Shown piece by piece: positions 35,783 to 44,054 of a DNA stretch of 64,000 nt; positions within the stretch are counted from its first letter, which is position 1, and every line of letters begins with the position of its first letter. Position numbers and translations under genes: made by a program. Origin of the DNA: Cytobacillus citreus (GTDB lineage Bacteria > Bacillota > Bacilli > Bacillales > Cytobacillaceae); NCBI RefSeq assembly GCF_018343665.1, contig NZ_JAGYPM010000003.1, positions 277,497 through 341,496 of the forward strand, written 5' to 3'. The notes under the pieces were generated by a model. The model was given only the letters and a program-made list of their open reading frames with translations. It made no database searches and had not been told where the DNA came from.

Positions 35783-35995
35783 ATGTCAAAGGTTACAATT
35801 AAGGTGAATGATAATGGCTCATACCGTATTACGGGGGATGTTGAATTAATCGATGCGGAAGGTAATAAATTCGAAACAAAGCAAACTTTTTCTCTATGCC
35901 GATGTGGCATGTCCTCCAAAGCTCCATTTTGTGACGGAACGCATAAGGGCCAATTTGAATCAGTTGTTCGCGCGCCAAAGCCAGAAGAAGAGTAG
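35783..35995 (+). CDS. CDGSH iron-sulfur domain protein
   Basis: A 70-residue protein with one CDGSH domain that binds a redox-active 2Fe-2S cluster. The motif is SLCRCGMSSKAPFCDGTHKGQF, which gives the 3-Cys/1-His ligand set C-x-C-x2-S/T-x3-P-x-C-D-G-x-H. AAGGGA lies 9 bases upstream of the ATG at 35783; an in-frame GTG 6 codons earlier overlaps that ribosome site. No membrane anchor, so cytoplasmic. Likely electron transfer or Fe-S handling. Confidence 0.87.
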   Translation: MSKVTIKVNDNGSYRITGDVELIDAEGNKFETKQTFSLCRCGMSSKAPFCDGTHKGQFESVVRAPKPEEE

Positions 35996-36083
35996 GAAAT
36001 TCTGACTTTGCACTTTCAACATGTACAAAAGCTGTTCTTAGTTTTACTTATTCGCTCTTTTAAGCAAAGACTTTATCGAAGCC

Positions 36084-36115
36084 CAAAAAACGGAGGAATC
36101 ACCTCCGTTTTTTCT
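36084..36115. terminator. Bidirectional terminator
   Basis: AAAAAACGGAGG (36086-36097) and CCTCCGTTTTTT (36102-36113) form a perfect stem with a 4-base loop. The stop codon of the minus-strand small gene lies in the hairpin. Confidence 0.85.
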
Positions 36116-36260
36116 TTTCCTTCCCAGCCTTTGCAGGAGCCACTAGCTCCTCCTCAGTAATCCCCTGCAGAATTTCCCGATCCATGTGACTGCTATCATC
36201 TCCTGCACTAGGGGCAAGATTGGGCATTGGAAGCTGCTCAAGTTCCTTTCCTCTTGGCAT
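36099..36260 (-). CDS. Small hydrophilic protein, unknown
   Basis: A 53-residue polar peptide, MPRGKELEQLPMPNLAPSAG, continuing DDSSHMDREILQG, ITEEELVAPAKAG and a basic KEKKKRR tail. AAGGAGGTG is well placed before the ATG, and the stop is embedded in a strong terminator, so expression is likely. I recognise no family. The acidic middle and basic end resemble small spore-packaged proteins only superficially. Confidence 0.68.
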   Translation of the reverse strand: MPRGKELEQLPMPNLAPSAGDDSSHMDREILQGITEEELVAPAKAGKEKKKRR

Positions 36261-36440
36261 ATAGAAACACCTCCTTAATGTTAAGGTGCTACATCAATGG
36301 AAAACTACCCATACAACTTTTAAATATCCTCACAGTACTTATTTTCAAAAATATTTTCAATCCAATCTTAGAGTCAAAAATAATTTAGATGCGCCCCTTT
36401 TTTAATTAGAATTAGGATAACAGTGAAAGCTTTCGAAGAC

Positions 36441-37136
36441 TCATGAATGAAGAAAACTTTTTACGGCAGCTAAGAAGGCTGGTAAATTAGCATCATGCAC
36501 ATAGTGCCCAGCATCCTCAATCGTCACCAATTCGCAATTTGGAATAAGCTCAGAAACTTCCTGCAACTTACTTTGAGGAACATGACTGGACGACCCACCG
36601 CCTATAATAAGAGTCGGCATACTAATGTCGGTTAGACGTGCCCACCATTCGGGATTAGGTTCATTAAGTTGCCGTATAATCGAAGGCACAACCAGCCAAT
36701 CAAACGGCAGGGGGTCAGAAGGTTTAGAAGGAACTTCGATCTGCTTATCCGGAAAAGGAGGAGGAGGAGTGTCTTCAACAATCAACCGGTCTATCCTTGA
36801 CGGAAATGCTTCCGAAAAAAGATAGGATACTGTTCCCCCCATGGAATGACCAATTAGCGTAAACCGTCCCAAATCCATTGCATTCACAAAATGAAGCAAG
36901 TCATCGCACATCAGTTCAAAAGTGTATGTACTAGTTCTCGCACTTCCACCGTGACCCCTTTGATCTAAAGCTAAAACGTGATATTTTTCTCCTAATACAG
37001 CGGCCACTTGATCCCATGATTCTGCACTCTTTCCTAGCGCGTGAAGTGCAACAATTGGTGGTGCAGAAGGTTCCCCACTCTCGCGATATTGAAAAGTAAG
37101 TCCATTCAATTCAATTTGATTCACCCGTGTTTTCAT
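36441..37136 (-). CDS. Alpha/beta hydrolase
   Basis: A 231-residue cytoplasmic hydrolase. The oxyanion strand is PPIVALHALGKSAESWDQVA, the nucleophile elbow is FTLIGHSMGGTVSYLF, and the catalytic His is in EDAGHYVHDANLPAF. LALDQRGHGGSARTSTY is typical of esterases and haloperoxidase-like enzymes. Compared with ~260-residue relatives the lid region (PPPPFPDKQIEVPSKPSDPL) is short and proline-rich. Substrate unknown. It is followed by 180 bases without a gene and is probably monocistronic. Confidence 0.82.
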   Translation of the reverse strand: MKTRVNQIELNGLTFQYRESGEPSAPPIVALHALGKSAESWDQVAAVLGEKYHVLALDQRGHGGSARTSTYTFELMCDDLLHFVNAMDLGRFTLIGHSMGGTVSYLFSEAFPSRIDRLIVEDTPPPPFPDKQIEVPSKPSDPLPFDWLVVPSIIRQLNEPNPEWWARLTDISMPTLIIGGGSSSHVPQSKLQEVSELIPNCELVTIEDAGHYVHDANLPAFLAAVKSFLHS

Positions 37137-37445
37137 CTCCGATCATCTCCTCGGAAGGGTTTCGTCATTTGAAACCCAATTTATTTAATTTCCAATTCTA
37201 TATATTCAGCGAATATGTGAGTATTTCCTTCTTAAACTATTCTTCCCTTTCGTTGAATATTCCCTGCTTATCTCAATTATTTGGCCTCTCAGTAGAGTAA
37301 AACAACGGGTGTTTTATAACATCAGCAAAAGCAAAAAAGAAAAATCCTTTTTTGAACTTATCTCTTTCTATAAAAAAATGGCTAGAAACCATTCTAAACT
37401 TTGAATAATTTCTAGCTTTTCTAAATAAAATCAAATTCATTAGAT
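37137..37445. other. Gap without a supported gene
   Basis: AT-rich, repetitive A/T runs. A minus-strand open frame from 37273 has no ribosome site and low-complexity Phe/Lys content, so I do not call it. I see no repeat, RNA or strong terminator here. Confidence 0.5.
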
Positions 37446-38450
37446 CTAATTCAGTAAATCTGGTACTCCCCATTTTACAATTAATCCTGTATAAGTAAGT
37501 CCTCCCCCGAAGCCATATAGAATGACTGTATCTCCATATTTTAATTTTTTCTCTGCCACCCCTAAACTTAGCGCTAAAGGGATAGATGCAGCGGATGTAT
37601 TCCCCATATACTCTACACTATACAATGTGTTTTCAATGTTAATATTAGATTTTTCACAAATCGATTCAATCATTCTTAAATTAACACTGTGGGGAACAAA
37701 CCAATCGATGTCTTCCGTTCTCAGATTTGCCCCTTCTAATAAGGTTTTAATACCTGTTGAAACAGTGCGAACTGCCCACTTATAAACCTCCCTACCATTC
37801 TGAACAATGTTTCCGTTTCCCCTAAGCTCCATGCCATGCATTTTCTGAGATAAACCAGTACGATACAGATGTAATCCTCCTTCACCATTGGTCCCTTGGA
37901 TAAAAGAAACAAAGCTAGGATTTTCATCATCATATTCAACTAAAATAGCACCCGCTCCATCGCCAAAAAGAATACAGGTTGACCGATCCGTGTAATCAGT
38001 CACTTTTGATAATGTTTCTCCCCCAATAACCAGTACTTTTCGATGAAGCCCGGAAGTGATTAATCCATTAGCAACGTGGAGAGCGTATGCAAAACCAGCA
38101 CATGTTGCGTTCAAATCAAAAGCACCTGAGCTTTTAATATTAAATTTCTCTTGAATTTGACATGCCACACTCGGAAAAGGAAAATCAGCTGTAGTTGTTG
38201 CCACAATAATTAAGTCGACGTCTTCTACACTCTTATGATAAGTCTGGACAAGATTCTCCACTGCCTTTATACATAAATCTGATGTAAATTCATTTTCTTC
38301 GGCAATCCGCCGCTCTCTCATTCCCGTCCTTTGAACAATCCATTCATCATTCGTATCCACTAACTTTTCTAAATCATCATTTGTCATTTTTTTGTTTGGA
38401 ACATAGCTCCCAATTGCCGTAATACGTGCCTTCGAATTTTTTGAATTCAT
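37446..38450 (-). CDS. 3-oxoacyl-ACP synthase III (FabH family)
   Basis: A ketoacyl-ACP synthase III of 334 residues that condenses an acyl-CoA primer with malonyl-ACP. The catalytic Cys is in FDLNATCAGFAYALHVANG, the His in DWFVPHSVNLRMIESI, and the Asn in EYMGNTSAASIPLALSLG; the end is VILYGFGGGLTYTGLIVKWG. It begins KARITAIGSYVPNKKMTNDD. A close match to the FapR operator lies over its promoter, tying it to membrane lipid control. It stands away from other fab genes and may be a FabHB-like second enzyme. Confidence 0.9.
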   Translation of the reverse strand: MNSKNSKARITAIGSYVPNKKMTNDDLEKLVDTNDEWIVQRTGMRERRIAEENEFTSDLCIKAVENLVQTYHKSVEDVDLIIVATTTADFPFPSVACQIQEKFNIKSSGAFDLNATCAGFAYALHVANGLITSGLHRKVLVIGGETLSKVTDYTDRSTCILFGDGAGAILVEYDDENPSFVSFIQGTNGEGGLHLYRTGLSQKMHGMELRGNGNIVQNGREVYKWAVRTVSTGIKTLLEGANLRTEDIDWFVPHSVNLRMIESICEKSNINIENTLYSVEYMGNTSAASIPLALSLGVAEKKLKYGDTVILYGFGGGLTYTGLIVKWGVPDLLN

Positions 38451-38488
38451 AGCGCCACCTCTTTTTATACCTTATTATAGCACTAACT

Positions 38489-38507
38489 ATTAGTATCTAG
38501 TGCTAAT
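38489..38507 (-). promoter_or_regulatory. FapR operator upstream of the KAS III gene
   Basis: ATTAGTATCTAGTGCTAAT reads as an inverted repeat (ATTAGTA / TGCTAAT) and closely fits the FapR consensus, ATTAGTACCTGnTACTAAT-like. On the minus strand an extended -10, TGCTATAAT, lies just downstream of it, about 25 bases before the ATG, so FapR binding would block the promoter. Confidence 0.75.
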
Positions 38508-38633
38508 TTATAAAAAAATTCATTCCATACTAATTAACTGAATACTATGTTTGCTATAATTCACTACAGAATAATCGTTTGTAATAGGTTAAAATATAAT
38601 TTCCGAGTTAGTTATTTTGAAGGGGTGAAGTGA

Positions 38634-39611
38634 GTGATCGTAACAGATAAAATTTATGGGGGATTTATAATAGATGGAATTCTCGAAGAACTAATTTACA
38701 GTAGTCCTGTACAAAGATTAAAAGGTGTTTACCAAGGTGGATCAAGTTATTTAGTTAATCAGGAATGGGATGTTACAAGGTATGAACATTCTATCAGTGT
38801 AATGCTCTTAATCAAGAAATTCGGCGGCTCCCTAGAAGAATAAATGGCAGGACTGCTTCACGATGTATCACATACAGCATTTTCTCACGTTATTGATTTC
38901 GTATTTGAAAATATTGAGGAGAATTACCACGAAAAAATTTATCATCAAATCGTTACTGAGTCTGAAATTCCTCTTATCCTAAAAAAATATGGCTATGACT
39001 ATAAAGAAATATTATTAGACGACTCCAAGTGGCCATTACTTGAACAACCAGCGCCTGAGTTATGTGCCGATCGAGTAGACTACACTCTCCGAGATATGTA
39101 TCATTACGGAAATATCACAATGGAAGAGATTCAGAGTTTTTTCGAGAATTTAATCATAATAGATGGGAAAATGTATCTGAAAAATATCGAAACAGCTGAA
39201 TGGTTTGTAAAAACTTATTATAAAGAAGTTATTGATTACTTCATGGACCCTCTGAATATATATGGCTATGATTTCTTGGCAAAAACTTTAAAATTAGCAT
39301 TAGAAAAAAATATTATTAACCTTAATACCTTGCTCGGAACAGATAAAGAAGTAATGCTCTTATTACGTTCATCTGATGACAAAGATATACAAAGTCTTAT
39401 AAAACGAATTCATCGTAGAGTACAAGTAAAAGAAGATAATAACGAATATGATATACACCGTAAGAATAAAGTGCGACTTATTGACCCTTCTGTCCTTTAT
39501 GAAAACAAATTAATTAGAGCTTCAAAATTATCAGAGTATGTTAGGAGTATCGGTGAAGACGCAAAGAAAAAATTCAAGGACGGTATGTATGTAAAAATAA
39601 TTTCTAATTAA
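38634..39611 (+). pseudogene. HD-domain phosphohydrolase, interrupted by one in-frame stop
   Basis: The gene starts with GTG at 38634 (AGGGGTG upstream). The product resembles SAMHD1-like HD proteins: KIYGGFIIDGILEELIYSSP, VQRLKG, and RYEHSISVMLLIKKFGGSLEE, then a TAA at 38841-38843. The same frame continues at once with MAGLLHDVSHTAFSHVIDFV and CADRVDYTLRDMYHYG, completing the H...HD...D metal set, and ends at 39611. Relatives have Q or a similar residue at that point, so a single CAA-to-TAA change explains it. Two proteins could be made only by reinitiation at the ATG that follows, and the split separates the first His from the HD pair. Confidence 0.8.
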
Positions 39612-39663
39612 ATAATATTTTTCTTTTGTGAGCTTTTGACAGAAAAGAAAAGTAATTACCAAC

Positions 39664-39690
39664 GAGACTTCTAATTTGAAGTCTCAATTT
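39664..39690 (+). terminator. Terminator of the HD-domain gene
   Basis: GAGACTTC (39664-39671) and GAAGTCTC (39678-39685) form an 8-bp stem followed by AATTTAAT. Confidence 0.7.
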
Positions 39691-39711
39691 AATAAATATA
39701 GCCATTCGAAT

Positions 39712-39760
39712 AAAAAACTGAACAATTGAACAGTATATCCTTTCTATTGCTCAGTTTTTA
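39712..39760 (-). terminator. Terminator of the yolD/polymerase operon
   Basis: AAAACTGAACAA (39714-39725) pairs with TTGCTCAGTTTT (39747-39758) with one mismatch, ending in a T-run on the minus strand 18 bases beyond the YolD-like stop. Confidence 0.75.
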
Positions 39761-39777
39761 TAACGACTAAAAGGCTA

Positions 39778-40110
39778 CTACATGGTAAACCGTACATCCG
39801 CTATAGCAGAAATGTGTATCCGGTGTATCTCCTCAAATCGATCTACAATATGCAGCTTTTGATTAATATCATCCCAAAAATGAATATTTCCAATAACAAG
39901 TTCGTAATTATTATGCCTATAGTGAGTAATTGTAACGCTTTTTCCAAATTCCATTGCCTCGGAAATGATGTCATTCATGCTCTCAAGCTTTTGTTCATCG
40001 ATCTCCCGCCTTTGGTCGTACGTATCTTCCTTCGCCCAATCTCTTAATAGCTTTACATGTTCTGGGAGCATCATGGATGTCCATTTTATTCTGCCCCTGT
40101 CTCGAATCAT
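39778..40110 (-). CDS. YolD-like protein
   Basis: A 110-residue small protein of the YolD family, which typically pairs with a Y-family polymerase gene. It begins RDRGRIKWTSMMLPEHVKLL, the standard YolD opening (RGxxKWxxMxLPEH), and contains HYRHNNYELVIGNIHFWDDI. It starts 32 bases after the polymerase stop, so the pair is an operon, like yqjX-yqjW and yolD-uvrX in B. subtilis. It probably modulates or partners the polymerase; mechanism unknown. Confidence 0.85.
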   Translation of the reverse strand: MIRDRGRIKWTSMMLPEHVKLLRDWAKEDTYDQRREIDEQKLESMNDIISEAMEFGKSVTITHYRHNNYELVIGNIHFWDDINQKLHIVDRFEEIHRIHISAIADVRFTM

Positions 40111-40142
40111 GATCCAACCCCCTTATTTAACAAAGTGACCGC

Positions 40143-41402
40143 CTACATTTTATGACCGCCGACAAGTGTTGCTCTATGTCTGGCCGTTCCCGCAGCTGTA
40201 TAGGAGACCGCTCTTAGAAGTGCCCCCGCTCCAAACTTCGATCGGATATGGTCAACGGTATAGCCAAGCTCTCTCTTCTTCCAACCATTTTGATCAAAAA
40301 GATTGAGCTGCATTTCATTGTCATCAACAAGATTGCCAATGGAAAGAGAAATTTGCCGCACTGTTTTTCCTTCATAAAATTTATGAAAAAGCTGTACACA
40401 CACACGATAAATATCCATTGTAATGTTTGTTGGCTCATCAAGCGTTTTCGAACGATAAAAGCCGCCGCCTAATTCATCTTGGCTATAGCCTACACCGAAG
40501 CTGATCGTCCTTCCAGCTTTCCGATGATTACGTGTCCTTCTTGCCACTTCCTCACACATCTCAAGGATGACATACTTAATTTCATGCTCTTCCTTATAAT
40601 CCCGGAGCAAGATTTGACTTTTCCCAAAACTAATCTGTCCTTCTATTATCGGTGCCCCGATTTCAGAAAGATCAATCCCCCATGCATGATGGTAAAGCTG
40701 ATTTCCCATGATGCCGAATTTCTTCTCAAGCTTCTCCAAATCATAATGGGCAATCTGTCCAACGGTAAAGATCCCCATTCCATTCAGCGTTTTTTCCACA
40801 CGGCGCCCAATTCCCCACATCTCCGATAGAGGTGAAACAGGCCATAATTTCGTTTGGACATCATCGTATGTCCATTCGGCAATCCCCGATCTTTTCGCAT
40901 CCAAATCAAGGCAAAGCTTCGAAATCAGCATATTAGGCCCAATTCCAATAGCGCATGGCAGCTGAAATTCCCGATCTAAATCATCCCTGATCTTACAGGC
41001 AATTGTCAAAGCATCCCCCCAAAGGTGCAGAGCCCCATCCACCTTAATAAAACTCTCATCTACACTGTACGTATGAATCGCTTCCTTTGGAACATAACGA
41101 TTAAAAACACGGGTAATTTCCGTCGAAACCCTTAAATAGGTTCCCATTTTCGGCTCAGCTACAATAATCCGCGGGTCGTCTGGAATTTCATACAAACGGT
41201 TTCCTGTCTTTATACCGAATTCTTTTTTCATCCTTGGTGACGCTGCTAGAACAACACTTCCCTTCCGCTCTTGATTTCCAGCAACAACGAGATAGCATTC
41301 AAGAGGATCGAGCCCGCGCATAATAGCGGAACAGCTTGCATAGAAGCTCTTTATATCCACACACAAAATCTGTTTCTTTGGCATCGTGCTGTAATCAATC
41401 AT
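40143..41402 (-). CDS. Y-family DNA polymerase (UvrX/YqjW type)
   Basis: A damage-tolerance polymerase of 419 residues. Active-site motifs are KQILCVDIKSFYASCSA and YSVDESFIKVDG, both with catalytic acidic residues. Palm/thumb HhH motifs are GIGPNMLISKLCLDLDAK and MWGIGRRVEKTLNGMGI. I chose the ATG at 41402, which has AAGGAGG 6 bases before it; an upstream start would add 43 unlikely residues and cross the LexA boxes. LexA operators overlap the promoter, so it is SOS-induced. Confidence 0.9.
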   Translation of the reverse strand: MIDYSTMPKKQILCVDIKSFYASCSAIMRGLDPLECYLVVAGNQERKGSVVLAASPRMKKEFGIKTGNRLYEIPDDPRIIVAEPKMGTYLRVSTEITRVFNRYVPKEAIHTYSVDESFIKVDGALHLWGDALTIACKIRDDLDREFQLPCAIGIGPNMLISKLCLDLDAKRSGIAEWTYDDVQTKLWPVSPLSEMWGIGRRVEKTLNGMGIFTVGQIAHYDLEKLEKKFGIMGNQLYHHAWGIDLSEIGAPIIEGQISFGKSQILLRDYKEEHEIKYVILEMCEEVARRTRNHRKAGRTISFGVGYSQDELGGGFYRSKTLDEPTNITMDIYRVCVQLFHKFYEGKTVRQISLSIGNLVDDNEMQLNLFDQNGWKKRELGYTVDHIRSKFGAGALLRAVSYTAAGTARHRATLVGGHKM

Positions 41403-41458
41403 AGCTCTTCCTCCTTGAAAAGCAGACAATCTTGTTGGGCGAAACTCCTTAAAAAACA

Positions 41459-41512
41459 AGAACGTTTGTTCTAATTTTAGTATACACATTATAATAAACG
41501 AATATACGTTCT
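41459..41512 (-). promoter_or_regulatory. LexA (SOS) operators at the polymerase promoter
   Basis: AGAACGTTTGTTCT at 41459-41472 contains GAAC-n4-GTTC, the B. subtilis LexA box core. A second near match, CGAATATACGTTCT, is at 41499-41512. A TATAAT -10 on the minus strand (41488-41493) lies between them. Confidence 0.8.
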
Positions 41513-41614
41513 CTTTCAATGGGAATTTCATGACTTATTTCTTATAAAAGGGAATTTTTCCAGTATGTCTATCGACCTAAAAACCGTATAATCGACATGA
41601 GGAGGAATTTTTAA

Positions 41615-41812
41615 ATGGATAAGAAGTTCATATTTAAAATGATCCAAAGCTGCCTAAAACAATACAATGAGTCTGTATCTTTTGGCAGCGTGGAATTTGA
41701 GGAAATGTATCAAAAAATTAATTTAATGAAAGAAAGTGAAAAGGAAAGTGACTTACATGACATTGTCAATGATGTCGTATATGGCTATATAACAGATTCA
41801 CCGTATTTTTAG
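41615..41812 (+). CDS. yqzH: YqzH family small protein
   Basis: A 65-residue acidic soluble protein: KKFIFKMIQSCLKQYNESVS, then MYQKINLMKESEKESDLHDI and VVYGYITDSPYF. The length and the last YGYITDSPYF segment match YqzH, which lies next to the yqjQ region in B. subtilis. GAGGAGG precedes the ATG. It is convergent with the dehydrogenase gene. Function unknown. Confidence 0.8.
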   Translation: MDKKFIFKMIQSCLKQYNESVSFGSVEFEEMYQKINLMKESEKESDLHDIVNDVVYGYITDSPYF

Positions 41813-41822
41813 AAATTAATGC

Positions 41823-42617
41823 TTATTTTTGATTAAAAGCCCTTCTGCCAAGACGCTCAAACAAGCGCGGAAAAAGAGCATACACAATACTGCCTGCATT
41901 CATCCAGCGCGGCAAATTAATTTCGCGAGTAGGCGTCAGCATTGCATCCACCACTTTTTTGGCCACATACTCTGGCTTTAACATAAATTTCTTTACATTT
42001 TTAACGTATGTTCCTTTTTCATCGGCAATCGTAAAAAAGTTCGTTTCAATCGGACCTGGATTAATGGCAGTCACAAAAATATGATGCTTGGAAAGCTCCA
42101 TCCGAAGGCTGTTAGTGTAACCGAGGACAGCATGCTTCGTTGCGGAATAAACACTTGATTTCGGTGTAGCAATCTTACCAGCCTGGGAGGCAATATTAAT
42201 GATGTGGCCGCTTCCCTGCTGTTGCATTTTAGGCAAAACCATACTCGTACAAGCCATTAAGCCGACAACATTAACAGCAAACATCCCTTTAATATCATCA
42301 ATTTTTGCCTCATGCGCTTCACGAAAAATACCGTACCCCGCATTGTTAACAAGAACATCAACTGAACTTAGCTGCTCCAAAACTTTTGAAAAGACAGCCT
42401 CCACCTCGTCCGTGTTTGAAACATCAAGTTTATGTACATCTACATTCACTTGAAAACGCCTTTCTAAATCAGCTTTCAGTGTACCTAGCTTCTCATCGTT
42501 TCGGGCGAGCAAAACAAGATTTGCTCCTCTCTCCGCACAAAGGGCCGCCATGGACGCACCGATTCCACCTGAAGCCCCTGTAATAATAATATTTTTATTT
42601 TTCAAACGCTCTGACAT
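41823..42617 (-). CDS. yqjQ: Short-chain dehydrogenase/reductase (YqjQ-like)
   Basis: A classical SDR of 264 residues. Cofactor loop GASGGIGASMAALCAERGA, NNAGYGIFREAHEAK, catalytic Ser in IINIASQAGKIATPKSS, and YxxxK in VYSATKHAVLGYTNS. The C-terminal AGSIVYALFPRLFERLGRR may touch the membrane. It follows yqjP by 49 bases, reproducing the B. subtilis yqjP-yqjQ order. The physiological substrate is unknown. Confidence 0.88.
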   Translation of the reverse strand: MSERLKNKNIIITGASGGIGASMAALCAERGANLVLLARNDEKLGTLKADLERRFQVNVDVHKLDVSNTDEVEAVFSKVLEQLSSVDVLVNNAGYGIFREAHEAKIDDIKGMFAVNVVGLMACTSMVLPKMQQQGSGHIINIASQAGKIATPKSSVYSATKHAVLGYTNSLRMELSKHHIFVTAINPGPIETNFFTIADEKGTYVKNVKKFMLKPEYVAKKVVDAMLTPTREINLPRWMNAGSIVYALFPRLFERLGRRAFNQK

Positions 42618-42666
42618 TGTGTCACCTCATTAACTGCAATTGGGAAGCACCTCTCTTTCCAAAAAG

Positions 42667-43626
42667 CTAAGCAGAAAAAAGATAAGCTTTCCCCTCTTTA
42701 TTTATACTAATTGCTCCCAATGCATGCAAATAATCAAGCTGTGCGATTGTTTCAGAAATTGTTAAGGAAAATTCTTTTTTATATACTGTTGGAAAAAGAC
42801 GCTGACAAATTTCAAAAACAGTAAGGGGCTCTTCTTCCAGCCATTTTTTCACATGCAAGGCGCGCTCATGCTGGCGGACAAGTCTTTTTTCGATAAGTTC
42901 ATGAACATGATAAATATTATCGCCATGTCCAGAATAACAGAGCTGTATTGGAAGCTGCAGCAGCTTTTTCAAAGACTCATTATATTGCACTTGCGGTTTT
43001 GGGCGCTTTGTTTTGCCAGGCAAAGGAGGTTCCATTAATGGATTCGGAGAGATATGTGCAAGTAAATGATCTCCTCCAATAAAAACGCCGTCCTTTTCCC
43101 GGAATAAACCGATATGACTCTGAGCATGCCCAGGTGTTTCAATGACCGTCCAACTGTAAAGACCTGGCGGGATGTCCCCTTCCTTCAATTCCCCTGAAAG
43201 AGAACGGCTGCAGGAAAAATACAGCGGCTTTTTCATCAAGTCAATAAACGATAAATATTGCTCCGGAATCCCACACCTAGGAAAAAGATCATAGTAGAAT
43301 TCATCATGTGCTTTTAAAAACGCATCCGTACGATGTAACCATCTTTGATTATTTCGATGTCCATATACATCCAAAGTCTGCGGGAAATAATCTAAAAGAC
43401 CAGCATGATCAGGATGGTGGTGAGTAAGGACAACCTGCTCAATATCATCAGGCGATAAATGTAAATCTTTTAATTGTGCATTCAAAGCCTCCCATGCCTC
43501 TTCCGTTTTTGGCCCAACATCGACAAGCGTCAGCCTTTCCCCTTTCACAACATAGACATTTACATCACCGACAGAAAAAGGTGTCGGAATGACTAATTTA
43601 GCAAGGCCATCTTTCCATTCTGCCAT
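42667..43626 (-). CDS. yqjP: Metallo-beta-lactamase fold hydrolase (YqjP-like)
   Basis: A 319-residue MBL-fold protein. Metal motifs are VVLTHHHPDHAGLLDYF (HxHxDH), ETPGHAQSHIGLF and GGDHLLAHISPNP, with the last His in LCYSGHGDNIYHV. The C-terminal ~80 residues (EKRLVRQHERALHVKKWL then EICQRLFP) form the winged-helix-like tail seen in the LACTB2/RNase-like MBL subgroup. Hydrolase or thioesterase activity is likely; the substrate is unknown. Confidence 0.87.
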   Translation of the reverse strand: MAEWKDGLAKLVIPTPFSVGDVNVYVVKGERLTLVDVGPKTEEAWEALNAQLKDLHLSPDDIEQVVLTHHHPDHAGLLDYFPQTLDVYGHRNNQRWLHRTDAFLKAHDEFYYDLFPRCGIPEQYLSFIDLMKKPLYFSCSRSLSGELKEGDIPPGLYSWTVIETPGHAQSHIGLFREKDGVFIGGDHLLAHISPNPLMEPPLPGKTKRPKPQVQYNESLKKLLQLPIQLCYSGHGDNIYHVHELIEKRLVRQHERALHVKKWLEEEPLTVFEICQRLFPTVYKKEFSLTISETIAQLDYLHALGAISINKEGKAYLFSA

Positions 43627-43876
43627 TTTTTCAACTCCTCAAAAATTACTATATTTAGATAGAATCAAATTTACATACCTCAAAGGATTTCAGTTTTTCT
43701 GATACCATTTCCAACAAAACTTTTATACTTTCTGACCTTTTAAACATAAGTTTAACCTTATTTTTAATTGTTGTCATTATTTTCGCATAATTCAATATAC
43801 ACTAATGGAGAGCAGATAATCTGTGTTTGACTCTAAATGTGGACCAAAAAATTTCATGCTGCATTTGATAAGTTGA

Positions 43877-43937
43877 TAAAGTGAAACTTCCATCAGTGGG
43901 GGTTTTTTTCACCCCCCACTGATGGTTAGTTGAACCA
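43877..43937. repeat. GC-rich hairpin repeat (CATCAGTGGGGG family)
   Basis: CCATCAGTGGGGG (43889 onward) pairs with CCCCCACTGATGG across a T-rich loop, a 13-bp perfect stem. It is flanked by GTGAAACTT on the left (shared with 34345) and TTAGTTGAAC on the right (similar to 5101-5150). Confidence 0.75.
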
Positions 43938-43948
43938 ATCGGGCTTTT

Positions 43949-44018
43949 ACGGGCAGTTATCCCCCACCTATCTTCCTCGCTTCTCTCTCAATCTTGAGGT
44001 GGGGGTCTTACTGCCCGT
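43949..44018. repeat. Second long hairpin of the same intergenic element
   Basis: ACGGGCAGT-TAT-CCCCCACCT (43949-43969) pairs with AGGTGGGGG-TCTT-ACTGCCCGT (43997-44018), giving an 18-bp stem with a bulge and a 27-base pyrimidine-rich loop. It starts 12 bases after the preceding hairpin. The pair looks like a structured non-coding element or remnant of a hairpin-ended transposon. Confidence 0.7.
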
Positions 44019-44054
44019 TAATGCGGGATAAATAAAAAACCTCTTTCAGGTGAA

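Noticed and set aside
37273..37473. 66-codon minus-strand open frame overlapping the KAS III gene end
   Set aside because: No ribosome site, Phe/Lys-rich AT-driven composition, and overlap with a well-supported gene.
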